Shown here piece by piece: positions 1-13,200 of a DNA stretch of 64,000 nucleotides. The position numbers and the translations under genes were made by a program. Within the stretch, counting starts at the first letter, position 1. Each line of letters opens with the position of its first letter. This stretch comes from Asterias rubens (taxonomy: Eukaryota > Echinodermata > Asteroidea > Forcipulatida > Asteriidae), in contig NC_047065.1 in assembly GCF_902459465.1 (NCBI RefSeq), forward strand, positions 11,146,170 to 11,210,169, written 5' to 3'. The notes below the pieces were generated by a model that saw only the letters and a program-made list of their open reading frames with translations, did not search any database and was not told where the DNA came from.

Positions 1-160
1 TGTATATAGATTTACAATAAACTTACAGGGTTTGAAGATAACGATAGTGGAAAGCTTCCCTTCAAATTACTTACTGAGGTGCTGTAATTTTTGAGAAATG
101 AGTTAAAAACAATGTCATGAAATTACGTTTGTAAATGCTTAAATAAGATTGGAACAATTG
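1..160. repeat. Family P foldback, half copy cut by window edge
   Basis: Matches 10,455-10,580 nearly base for base (GGTTTGAAGATAACGATAGT, GCTTCCCTTCAAAT, TTGAGAAAT). Confidence 0.75.
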
Positions 161-179
161 CTTATTCTAGGCATTGTGG

Positions 180-1020
180 AATCAGCGGTTAGCTTGGTGG
201 GATTCGAATCCACAACCTTGTGATTGCAAGTCCTGCAGTCTAACTACTGGACCACAGAGACATTCAGTGGATACACTTATCTAGTCATTGTGAAATCAGT
301 AGTAAGCTTGGCAGGATTGAAACCCACAACCCTGCAATTGCACGTCCTCAGTCTGACCACAATGACATTCAGTGGGAACACCCGCCTAAAGCTGAGCAGT
401 GCCATGAAATTGTGATTCTGTAACTAGACAATAATAATTGTTCTAGCCCTTGTGGAATCAGTTGTTAGCTTGGTAGGATTCGAACCCACAACCTCGTGAT
501 TGTAAGTCCTGCAGTCTGACCACTGAACCATGATGGCATCCAGTGGGAACACTCACCTCATAGAGCCGAGCAAAGCCGTGAAATTGTGAACAACAAAACT
601 AATCTAGTAACTGTGAAATCAGTAATTAGCATGGTAGGATTCGAACCCACAACCTTGTGATTGCAAGTCCTGCAGTCTGACCACTGGACCATGATGGCAT
701 CCAGTGGGAACACTCACCTCATAGAGCCGAGCAGAGCCGTGAAATTGTGAACAACAAAACTAATCTAGTAACTGTGAAATCAGTAATTAGCTTGGTAGGA
801 TTCGAACCCACAACCTTGTGATTGTAAGTCCTGCAGTCTGACCACTGGACCATGATGGCATCCAGTGGGAACACTCACCTCATAGAGCCGAGCAGTGCCG
901 TGAAATTGTGAACAACAAAACTAATCTAGTAACTGTGAAATCAGTAATTAGCATGGTAGGATTCGAACCCACAACCTTGTGATTGCAAGTCCTGCAGTCT
1001 GACTACTAGACCATTCAGTT
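180..1020 (-). repeat. Tandem array of ~160-bp tRNA-like units (about 6)
   Basis: Each unit, read on the minus strand, holds an A-box-like GGTCCAGTGGTCAGACTG and a perfect B box GGTTCGAATCC about 40 nt later, like a tRNA-derived SINE head. The last three units repeat at 160-bp spacing (about 603, 763, 923). The anticodon-loop position varies between CTTGCAA and CTTACAA. A single copy is at 51,645-51,720. Confidence 0.85.
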
Positions 1021-1035
1021 GGAACACTCACTCAC

Positions 1036-1235
1036 CTAAGAGCTGAGCAGTACCATGAACCCTCCCGTGGGGTTTCTCCAACAGGTCTCTGAATCGGAGC
1101 TGGCATGCAGCGATGGTACGGAACTCTGTCCCTACTGCCTGGTGGACCTCGAGGGTCGTGGAGCCCTTCATCAGATGATGAAGGAAGAAATCATCAACGG
1201 TCACCTTGTATTGGGATGTGAAGTCATACTGAGGC
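1036..1235 (-). CDS. rpgrip1l: RPGRIP1L exon 20 (last exon in window)
   Basis: 200 nt encoding [37 protein letters not shown] and LRFRDLLEK (human [37 protein letters not shown]). Donor G|GTGAGT at 1030-1035, phase 1. The next exon lies off the left edge. Confidence 0.98.
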
Positions 1236-4200
1236 CTGCAATCAAATGTCATAACAACAATAGGAATAAAAATACTAATAATGGATATTTATAAAGCGCC
1301 ATATCTGTCGGAAAGACACTCTTGGCGCAAAGAAAAAGAACTCTGCTAATGACAGTACTTAAAGGCAGAGGACACTATTGGTAATTACTCAAAATAATTA
1401 TTCCCATAAAACCTTTCTTGATTACGAGTAATGGGGAGAGGTTGATGAAATAAAACATTGTGAGAAACAGCTCCCTCTGAAGTGACATAGTTTTTAGAGA
1501 AAGAAGTAATTTTCCACGAATTTGATTTTCAGAACTCAAGTTTAAAATTTGAGGTCTCGAAATCAAACATCTGAAGGCACACAACTTTTAAACAAGGGTG
1601 TTTTTTCTTTCATTATTATTTTGCAAATTCGACGACCAATTGAGCTCAAATTTTCACTGGTTTGTTATTTTATGCATAAGTTGAGATACACCAAATGTGA
1701 AGACTAGTCTCTGACAATTACCAATAGTGTCCACTGTCTTTAAAGCTATGTAAGATTGAAAAAGTGAGTTTTCATTTTGGTTTTGGAGTTGGAGAGAGTG
1801 TCTACTTGTCTGAGGGTCAGTGGAAGAGCATTCCAAAAGAGTTGGTCTTACCGTCGAGCATGTGAAACATCAAGGTTTCCCAAAGTGTTTTTGGAACAAG
1901 GGATTTTGAGGAGCATAGTGTTTGTAGAGCGAAGCTGTCTTTTAGAAACACTTAGCTGTCATGACACACATGTACTTATTTATTTACCTTTTAGAGATTT
2001 AAAGCATCAAAGGTTGGTGTCAAGTGAGCTTGTTTATATTAAAGGTACATTATCATAATAATAATAATAACAAATTCTTATATAGCGCCTTTCACAATAA
2101 CCGTATCAATGCTCTTTACATTAGTGCCCTGGTCATGGGGCCAATAACATCCCTATAATGTTTCTCAGCTCCCTGGGGAGTATACAGCCCTGAGCTGCCT
2201 GTAAGGCGCTTGTGGCTTTTTCATACACAATAACAACCTCTACCCTTGAGGTACCCATTTATACCCCTGGGTGAAGAGAAGCAATTATAGTAAAGTATCT
2301 TGCTCAAGGACACAAGTGTCACGACCGGGATTCGAACCCACACACCGGTGAATCAGCATCAGAACTTGAATTCGATGCTCTTAACCACTCGGCCATGACA
2401 CCAATCATACAGGATTGGTAAGGATAAAAAACATCACTGCAGGTTAAAAAAAAAACTGAACCAGTTCTGTATATTTTTTTGGTATGACCTCTCTGTAATG
2501 AACACCAACCAGAAGCTTTTCTTTAAGTGAAATATTGTCCTCACAGTCAAACCGTGACTAAATGAAAATAAGAAATATTTAATAACAATAATAATAATAT
2601 CAAAGTCTTATACAGCGCACGCACACATGTATCTACCAAACAAGGTACTCAAGGCGCATTTCGTGGTATCTATCGAAGCCAAAGTTGTCCACGGTGACTC
2701 ATCCGTTCCCTTGGCTGTAAACTACCATTCATAAATACCTCAGACAGTTTCGCTATTCCTATTGGTGGAGAGCGCGTCACGTAGGGGTGTTTAAACCGTT
2801 GATAATGACCAGTGTTTATAACCGATTGTGAGCGGAGACTCCTCGCTAGTCTTGATGCAAGACGTTTGTTGTTACAGGCGATGCAGGCGCTGGTGGTGAG
2901 TTGGCCGCGCTGTGTGTGCAAGGAAAACCAGCGAATATGCACCAAGACTATACGCGCATGCGCACGAACGGAACCGGAAAACACATTCGTACGGACGTCA
3001 TACATGTACATGTATACTGAACATACCATAGAGGTGGAAACATACAGAGCTCAAGCACTCGGCAACGGATAAGTTTTACAGAGTTTCTTACTTTATTACG
3101 CCTTTTAACCACAAAGATATTTATGAATGGGAACCAAAGTGTGTTGAATCGGTTTTCAACTAGTGGTTTAAACCCGCCGAGGCCTGGTTCTTGATAGTTT
3201 AACTCGACTTCGTCTCGGTAAACAGGTAAACTTATCAAGAACCAGGCCTTGTTGGGATTATACCACTACTTGAAAACCTCTTCACCACACATTGATTCCC
3301 GTATCCATAATCAGCCATAGCATGCTGAAATCTTGCAGCTACATCGTTGCCGGAAACAAAAGTGGCGACCAATCAATCTTTTATAGTTCAGGATTGTCCG
3401 AAAAATGAATGGACAATCCAAGATAAAGTGAGATTTCAACACTGATTCCAGTACCTTTTGTAACTGTCTTGGGCAAATGAAGTGTGACACCATTAGTGCA
3501 TGCATGGTGCACGTATACAATGAGCCTTCAACAGCAATTCAAAACATCCTCCACTGTTGTACTTTGTCCTACACTAAAAATATTAGCATGTTAGTACATC
3601 AACGGCTTCTCACACATTGGACATTTCATATAAGAGTTCACAAGTCTTCTGTTAAGGTGTTCTTGAAACTGTGTGGTATGTACTACACTTTATGTCAATT
3701 GAAAGCTGACGACTTGGGTCAATACTAGTCCAGTCCAAGACTAGTCCATATGGTAGTGGTTGAGTAGACGGCATGTTGACAGCAAATAGCAGAACCGGTG
3801 CATGCTTTTATTCGCAGGCGATCGCAGCCACATTAAATATAGCGCAAATCAAGACTTGTCAAACCATTTTATGAACTTTAAAACACGGATTTTACCACCG
3901 TACCCCTCATTTATAGCGACAAGGAACCATTGTTTGACTCTAAGATACAACTAGACATGTTTTCAGTTGTTCCCCAGTAATTTTTTAACTTTCTAAAAAT
4001 AAAATCGGGAAAGTTGAGAAATCGCGACAGTCCCGTTTTTTAAGCTCTTCAACACTCTGAAACCGGGACTGTCCCAAGAAAACCGGGACAGTTGGCAGGT
4101 ACGTATGAGTTAAGTATTTAGGATTGGAAACCTTCAAATCATTCATCCATACTTCCAAACCACCATGACAACTGAGAGGGGAAAAATAAATAAATAATTG

Positions 4201-7200
4201 TATTTGAATCATGACAGAGTTTGGGGTTGTTTTTACCTGTCTCCCTTGACAACTGGCGTAGACTGCAGCTCAAACTCAAAGAACTCATACGTGACAAAGG
4301 TGGACGGATCATCATCACCAAGGACCTTCAAGCCATCTCTGCTATATGAAATCTGATCAAAAATTGTAATGAATGGGTAAACTCAACACAAACAGTTGGT
4401 GGTGAATTTTTGAGGTAATTATCAATCTATGCTATACATTTAATTTCGAGCCATAATGATGTAATAATGTTGCTTCCCTTGTGATGTATTACTTGATATT
4501 GTATTTTACATATTGGTACTTACTTTACTGATGTGAAGTTCCAGGATGTTCTGACCTCGCTCCAATTTGACCGTCTCATCAATCTCCTCATACTCATGGT
4601 CCTGAAAGAATAAATAGACTGAATAATGTAATAACAATCTTAAAGACACTGGACACTATTGGTAATTGTCAAAGACTAGCCTTCACAGTTGGTGTATCTC
4701 AACATATGCATAAAACAACAAACCTGTGAAAATTTGAGCTCAATCGGTGTTGAAGTTGCGAGATAATAATGAAAGAAAAAACACCCTTGTCACACGAAGT
4801 TGTGTGCGTTTACATGGTTGACTACGAGACCTCAAGTTCTAAATCTGAGTTCTCGAAATCAAATCCATGGAAAATTACTTCTTCCTCGAAAACTATGGCA
4901 CTTCAGAGGGAGCCGTTTCTCACAATGTTTTATACCATCAACCTCTCCCCATTACTCGTCGATCACCAAGAAAGGTTTTATGCCAATAATTATTTTATTT
5001 ATTACCAATAGTGTCCACTGCCTTTAATAATACTAATAGTGGCTTCTTATACAGCGCTCATATCTGTCACTCAGCTCAAGGGGCTTCAACATTAATTTGT
5101 TTTCTTGCAAGGTATGTGGGGGGGGGGGAGGGGCTAGGTTTTGAAGTATGAGACCTACATACTCTTTTTACATAACCATGTAATGGTTTATACAAGATGC
5201 TGCGGCGCAATATGATGCTGCCGCTCAAACAAGGAATAACAGGGAAACCCCTTCTTATTTCGATAGTTGCATACAGGACCAACGGCTTTACTTCCCATTC
5301 CAGAGACGAAGCAATCATGGTTAAGTGCGAACTCAAACCCACACTGCTGATTCGAATCACCAGAGGCATGTTGTGGGTTCGAATCCCTTTTTTGTTCAAA
5401 TACATCATCTCATTTCTTTACAGGGATGGTACACGTTCGGTAATTACTCAAAACTAATATTAACTTAAAAACTTACTTGGTAACAAGCATTGGAGAGCTG
5501 TTGATAGTATAAAACATTGTGGGAAACGACTCCCTCTGAAGTAGCATAGATTTTGAGAAAGAGGTAATTTCTCATTAAATAATAAAAGACTTCTAGCCAG
5601 AAGTCTTTTATTCCTATCTGAAAGAATGAAATTCGTCCAACAAGGGTGTTCTGTCTCTCATCATTTTCTCGCAACATCGATAACCAATTTGGCTCAAATT
5701 TTCACAGGTTTGTTATTTTATGCTTATGTTGGGATACACCAAGTGAGAAGACTGGTCTTTGACAATTACCAAAAGTGTACAATGTACATTTCCTCTAAAG
5801 TACTAGCAAAAATAGCTCTCAAACTTACATCGGCAATATCTGTGACCTTGTACTGTTTAGTGCCATAGGCAACATCTCGCAGCTGTCTCTCTAATTTCTA
5901 TATAAAGAAGAAAAATCAACAAAATCTTAGTAGGTGATTAAATTCAACTTTATTCACCATAAAAAGGAACTTTGCTTTGTCGAGCATGCACATAGCCTGA
6001 TAGGTGTAATAATTTATTTAATAATAAATTAGACAATGAACAGAATTACAATATTTCACATTTTTAAAACTTAACACTGTAGGCCTATTTTACGCAGTCA
6101 TCAATCTATAAGTCTGAGCTTGAGTCACAGAGGTCAAGTAAATGTTTGAGCCTGAAATGACGGCAATGGGTCTGAATCATATAAGTCACTTTTATTATAG
6201 TTTTAACACAATTAACAGTAATTGGAGTAAAATGTAGGCTTTTACTTCACATCATAAAGTAAAAAGCACTTTAAAAAATAAACAATGTATAATAAAAAGC
6301 AATATTTGTTTATCTTATTGTACCATTCAATATGAGTAATTCTTTGAGCTTACCTTAATTCTAGCAGCTCTGATATCCAGCAGCTGTGCATACTCCTCTA
6401 GCTTAGTCTCGTATTCCTGCTTGTAGTCATCAAGCCGTGTTGTAGCACCCTCTACCTCAATCTGAACACACAAATATTGAGTTAAATAATAGTGGCTTGC
6501 GCTCAGATCCGTCACGCAGTGACGCTCATGGCGGTTCAACATTATTACCCCTGGTCACTGGGCCTTAAATCATTCCTTAAACCATCTCAGCTCCCTGGGG
6601 AGTATACAGCCTGTGCCACCAAATATGTAGCACAATCAAGGGTATTCAATCACAAGAACCACCTATGCACTCACAGGTACCCATTTACTTCTGGGTGGAG
6701 AGAAGCAATTATAGTGAAGTGTCTTGCTCAGGGACACAATTGTCATGACCGGGATTCGAACCCACACTCCGCTGAAGAGAAGCACCAGAGCCTGAATTCG
6801 GTGCTCTTATCCGCTCGGCCACGACACCCAAATGTTAGTCTCACGAATTCAATCACAGAATGGATTTCACTAAACAAACATTCTACTACTAAACAAACAT
6901 TCTAGTAATGAACCCCAAGGGAAACAGTCTGGGTAAATTGTAAATATTTTTGGGTTGAACAAATTTTGTTTTACTAGTATACTACTAGTTCACAGTTTCA
7001 CCTGGTAAGAAACCTCCCCAGATTTAGTAGAGAGACTATAAGAGTTATAGACTGAAGAATATGATTTCTTTAGATCTGAAGAAAAAAAAAGCATTTCTTT
7101 CACCATGCAGACATAGAAAAAACTGAATTCTAGTTAAAATCTGATATTTCTAAACTCTGGCTATTGACCCATTTCACCTGACGTCATCATCAGAAAAATC

Positions 7201-10200
7201 TTGAATGCGCCATATTGGTGGGTAATTTCACTGTGCGTTTTCATATAACTCTATGCATAGAGTATGCTGTGCGTTATGCAGTGAAGTTGCGCATTTTAGG
7301 CGAGGCGGCGTTAATACACAGAAAACCTAACTGCCCACCAACATGGTGAGCGTGCCATCAGTCGCCGCGTGTGACGCGCGTGCAAGGGGTCAATAGATGC
7401 TCTGTAACATTTTAAGAGGCTTCACGACTCTTCAAACAGGACAGTACAGATGGCCTTTCACACGTACACCTTTCATCAAAGATGACGGCCAATGCAACAG
7501 GGCTATAGAATTACCAAGACAGCGTTTAGTGGCAGTACCTACCTGGTAATCTCTGTTGATCTTGTGTTGTAGAATAAGCATATTCCTAGTCTTCTCTAGC
7601 TCACTGACTGTCTCTGCATGCTCAGCTTGTAGTGTAATCACTTGCATCTTCAGATCTGATCAGACAAATCAAATACTCAAATGTTTACAACATTGTGTTT
7701 AAAGCCATTTGACACTTTCGGTAAACAGCATTGTCTAAAGGCCCACACTTCGTGTATCACAACTTGTGTATAAAATAACAAACCTGTGCAAATTTAGGCT
7801 CACTCGGTCATCGGAGTTGGGAGAAAATAACGGGAAAACCCACTCTTGTTTTTGCACGTTTCGCTGTGTCATGACATGTGTTAACTATAAATCCGTAATG
7901 CTCGATGTCGAGAATTGATAATTGTTTCAATGTTTTCTCAAAAAGTAAAGCATTTCATGGAATAACATTTCAAGAGAAGTCTTTTACCATTACCTTCTGT
8001 AAACCCTGTAAGGTATTTGTAAATCTGTGAACTTTTTTAAATTTTTTTCTGTTCCGAAAGTGTATATAATGGCTTTAATGGCCGGAGGAGTATCTGTGTG
8101 AGTTATTCAGCCACTGCTTTTTGATTTGAACACCATGCATTATCTAGCCGTGTTTAAAACAACCATGACGCATGGTCGCATTGTAGGTAACCCTGACCGG
8201 AAATATGTGTAAGCTTCAGTAACTAGATGAAGGCAGTGTAAACCTTTGTTTTTCGGAATCATTTAATTTTTTTAATCCAATATAAATGTAGCTGTATACA
8301 AAAAAACTAGCCTGTGAAAATTTCAATACAAAAGGTGGTAGCAATTTTGAAATAAAGCTGAAAATTTGGAGCCGTTATGTCAACACAGGAAGAAGAATCT
8401 GAAGTTGGAATACACAATCTGGGAAACGTTTTATGCAGGAACAACAAGAGCATTGTTCCTGCTTTAAATCAAGGTTGCAAATTGTGTATATCACTAAACC
8501 GAATTTGATTCAAGAGCCCCTCTTTAGTTTCGTCTAAAAACAATGATGTGGTTTCTCTTCGTGGCAGTGTCATGGCCGAGCGGTTAAGAGCACCGGATTT
8601 AAGCACTGGTGTTTGATCAGCAGGGTGTGGGTTCGGATCCCGGTCGTGACACTTGCTACATAAAATTGGGGAGGTAGTGCTTTTTGCCAGGCTTCGAATT
8701 GATGATACCCAAGGGGTAAACCTATTTCAGCCCTAAGAGTAGGTGGCAACGGCCTCTGGAAAAAATCACTTGTAGCCCACACCTTGAAGTGGCCTTAAGG
8801 CCTAGTGTGTCAGGCGACTTGCATAATAAAATATATAAAAAAATATATAAAAATCTCTACCTGTACCTTTATTCATCTCCTCATCCACTTTCTCCAGAAA
8901 CTCCAGATCTTGACTCACTTTTTCTTTGCGTTTCTAAAAGCCGGGTAAAAGTGCATACTAACACATTAGGAACTTTGAGTGTGGCCGGTTTTTCAACCAA
9001 ATCTAGTTGTGTTGAAAAATGTCAGGTCATTTTATACTCCCTTAAGAGAATGGGGCCTCATTTTGACAACAAATTCACAATAACATGTGATACCTAAATA
9101 GACGATGTGACCTGTGACATCACATGTTTACAAAAGATCCACAGAGCCTGGACTTCCCTCAGGCATGATTTGGAAGAAAACACAAAATCTTATATTTTAT
9201 GGAGATTGCACTGTCTAATTCTTATCAACTTTTGAAACTTTCATAACTCTTGGTTTTGTGTGGAAATTATGACACAAAATGTCAACTTTCCCATAGGACC
9301 AGTGTAGAATATTGCTTGCCAGAATAGCCAAAGCATGTACAAGGTCACACTTATTGTAAACAAGCGTCACAAGGTCTATTGACCAAAGTACGAGTCAGAG
9401 TCATCAAACAAGTGACTCAAGTTCGACTTACATGTCATACAACTCTGCCGTCTACTGTTTGAGTTCCTGAGTAACAAACATCGAGTCGGAGTCCAGATGG
9501 TTGAGTATCAGTCTAAGTCTTTGACCAACATGACTCAAAACTGAGTCTGGAGTCATTGAAAATGTGTACTCAAGTTGGACTCACAAGTCATACAACACTG
9601 TCTACTTGTGTAAGGCAGTGTATGTTTTGTTTGTGGTTACCTTGACGATGATCAGAGCTTCTTCAAGCTCTTGGAAGTCGATGGCGCTCTCCTTGGTAAA
9701 GAATCTCATCTTGTCTTGAAGCTCATCCAGTTGCTGTCTGACCTGGTAATAGTTTACTTGAAGCTGCTGATTCTCCTTCTGTAGCTTCTCATATTGCTCT
9801 GTTGAAAAAAAAATAAACCATATATCAGGAATACAAGAATATATTCTTGACGTTTTGCCCAACCACTTTTAGGGTCTATACATTTGGAAACAACTCTGAA
9901 AATTAATGACAATGAAAAGTCATGTGGTAAGAAGTGCACTGCAGCTTAGGGTAATATAATGCATTTTGAGAAACATTTCACTTTAAAGTACTAAGTTTAT
10001 GGAAAAAGATGTCACCTTTTACCCCAAAATATGAATAAATCAAACATTACAGGGATTATTCTTCCGGCGTGGACATCTTTAAAACCTGACCAATTAACTT
10101 TGGATTAAAACAATCAAATGATTCCACAAGCCAAGTTACATTGCCTTTAAAGCTTTGTCAAACGAGGCTAACTTTCTAAGCAACTTGGAGGCAGCCAACC

Positions 10201-13200
10201 GCATGCATAAGCAGGCCTGATATTTAATTTATGTAAGGGCAAGACAGTTTTTGTTTATCAACGGGCACCTCTAAAGAAAACGTATACTGGAACATTTCAA
10301 TGGACAGCATTGCAATGACTAGGGGTACATACATTATGATGGCAATTGCATCCTCTTGCCTCCGTGAAGTATTAGGCTTGCATAACGACCACTTTGTTAG
10401 CTCAATAAACGCTTCAAATGCTTTTTCAAAAATAATATCAACCTCTACCCTCTCTTTAAACTTACAGGGTTTGAAGATAATGATAGTGGAAAGCTTCCCT
10501 TCAAATATTACTTGCTGAGGTGCTGTAGTTTTTGAGAAATCAGTAAAACAATGTCATTTAAAATACGTTTGCAAATGATTAAAATAATTTTCATGACATT
10601 GTTTGACTCATTTCCCAGAAACTACAGCACCTCAGCACGTAATATTTTCAGGGAAGCTTTCTACTATCATTATCTTCAAACTGTGTAAGTTTAGTGTCAA
10701 ACTGTGGACATTGTGTTTTGTGTCCTTCAAAAAGTACCCAGACCCTTTAAGCAGCTCCATGAAAGTGGCCTCTGGATTGAACTTGGGACATGATTTACCT
10801 CGTTCCTCATTGAGTCTATCCAGGAGGGTGTTTTTGTCGTTGAGATCTCCTTTGAGTGTTGCCTCTAGTTGAGCGATCTGTAACTTCAACTGCTTCTCAT
10901 TGGCTCGGTACTGCCTCTCTCGCTCCGCATCAAATGCACTGGGTGGGCAATGTATAATAAGGGAATCAATGTGTGGTAAAGAGGTTTAAGCTAGTGGTCT
11001 CGGTAAAATCATCAAGAACCAGGCCTAGGCGGGTTTAAACCACTAGTTTAAAACCGATTCAACACACTTTGATTCCCATTCACAAAAACACTTTTTGGTC
11101 AAAAAGTACCCCAAAAAATGCAAAAATTATAATGTTTGATGACACCCCTCGCGCTATGAAATGGTTAGGCCCTCAGGCAGCTCGGGTAAACAACTCCTTA
11201 TAAGGAGATTACTGTGCGCGTCGCGCGTATCTCGTGATGTGGCCCAGGTTTTTCAGCTGTTGCTCTCGACCAATACGAATGAAGAAACTGTCTTAAAAGC
11301 ACAGGTGCAAGCTCATGTGTCACGCCCATGTTGAAACACTTTCTACTGGTGTTATATCATCCGTTTAAACACCTCCACGTGATGCCCTCTCAACCAATCA
11401 GAATGGATAAACTGTCTTAGGTATTTATGAATGCATAACTAATTAGTAGTTGTTACAATCCAGGGACGTTTGCAGAGACACCATGTGGAGAATCCTCTTT
11501 TCAGTCTTGCTACCATGAGCAGCGCACCATTACAACACCTTCGTTCGTCACTAGTCCTTAGTAAAGGAAGTGCTGGAAAACAAATACTACTGCAGCCAAT
11601 TTCACCAAAATTGTACGCAACTGCGTAAGTCCACTTTTGCAACGTTTCCGGCGTAAGTTGCGCCATAAACGTTGCGCAAATGGACTTCGAATGCGTAAAG
11701 TTTCGTGAAATCGATTGCAGGTGTGCAAAATGAGGGCACATCATGCTTTATTGTATGGTATCGATGCGGTAGCATACAAAGCATGTATTTGTGCAGATGC
11801 CCAGTTAACAATTCTATGGCATTTGCCACCCAATAGTGTATAAACGCTGTAAATTGACATATAGGAGACACTAGGTGGCGGTAGACTCACCAGGTAAACC
11901 CATTGTTCTCAGATGTGTGAGCATGTTCTGAAATCCTCTAACCAATGAAAGTTAACATGGTGTACATGTACGTACTCAGACTTACCTGTTTAAGAGTTTC
12001 TCATTGGCTTCTTGAAGAATAATCTTCTCGTTTTCTACATCACTGATTCGTTCTTGAAGCTGTCAACAAGAATGAAACAATTAAATTATTAATAATAATA
12101 ACAATTGTGGCTTCTTATAAAGCGCACATGTCTGTCACCCAGTGACGCTCCTAGCGCTGTAACATACAGTATTTCCTGCCAGATGTTGGACTACTTTTGA
12201 ATTGTGAGAACTATAACTTCTGATAGCACCATGTAATGCTTTACAAAATGCTGTGGCGCAATTTGCTGCCGATCGGACCAGGAACACCGGGGCGAACCCC
12301 TTCTCTTTTCAATAAGTGCACTGGGTTCTTTTACATGCGTTACATAACACAAGGGACCAATGGCTTAATGTCCCATCCGAAGGACGAGGCAATGGTTAAG
12401 TGTCTTGCTTAAGGACACAAGTGTCAGAGCTGGGGATTCGAACCCACGCTCTGCTGATCAGAAACACCAGAGTTTGAATTCGGTGCTCTTAACCGCTCGA
12501 CCCTGACACTTCCATTGATTCTGATTATTCATCCTTCGTGGAAAGGATGCTAGAGGGATGCCATTGTTCGGTGGGTGGACCAAAGATGCGCTGGGTTGAC
12601 AACATGCGAGAATGCTCAGGTTGTGATACCACTGAACTCAAAGCAGCAGCACTGGGAAGACACTAGCCTGTGGTGGGAGCCGGACCAATGATTAAAGGAA
12701 CACGTTGCCTTGGATCGGTCGAGTTGGTCTTTAAAAAGCGTTTGTAACCGTTTGTTATAAAATGCTTACGGTTGGAAAGATGTATTAAAAGTAAAACACA
12801 ATGATCCACATACATTTGCCTCGAAATTGCGTGGTTTTCCTTTTACTTTGCGAACTAACACGGTCGGCCAATTATGGGAGTCAAAATTTTGACTCCCATC
12901 CATGGTCAACCGAACGTGTTAGTCTGCGAGGTAAAAGGAAAACCACGCAATTTCGAGTGATACTTGTGTGAATCATTATATTCTACTTTTAAAATATATT
13001 TCTAATCATATGTATTTTATAACAAACGGTTACAAACGCTTTTCAAAAACCAACTCGACCAATCCAAGGCAACGTGTTCCTTTAAAACCCCTATCACACT
13101 TGTCTGGATTCAGCAGGAGTGAAGAAACACCAGTCGGAATGAAGAATTTGCAAAAATCGTGTCACATTCAGGAGGGTCAAATGCACTGTACATTTATTTT

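Noticed and set aside
180..1020. Functional tRNA gene cluster
   Set aside because: The acceptor and anticodon stems are not convincingly paired and units carry long extra sequence; annotated as SINE-like repeats.
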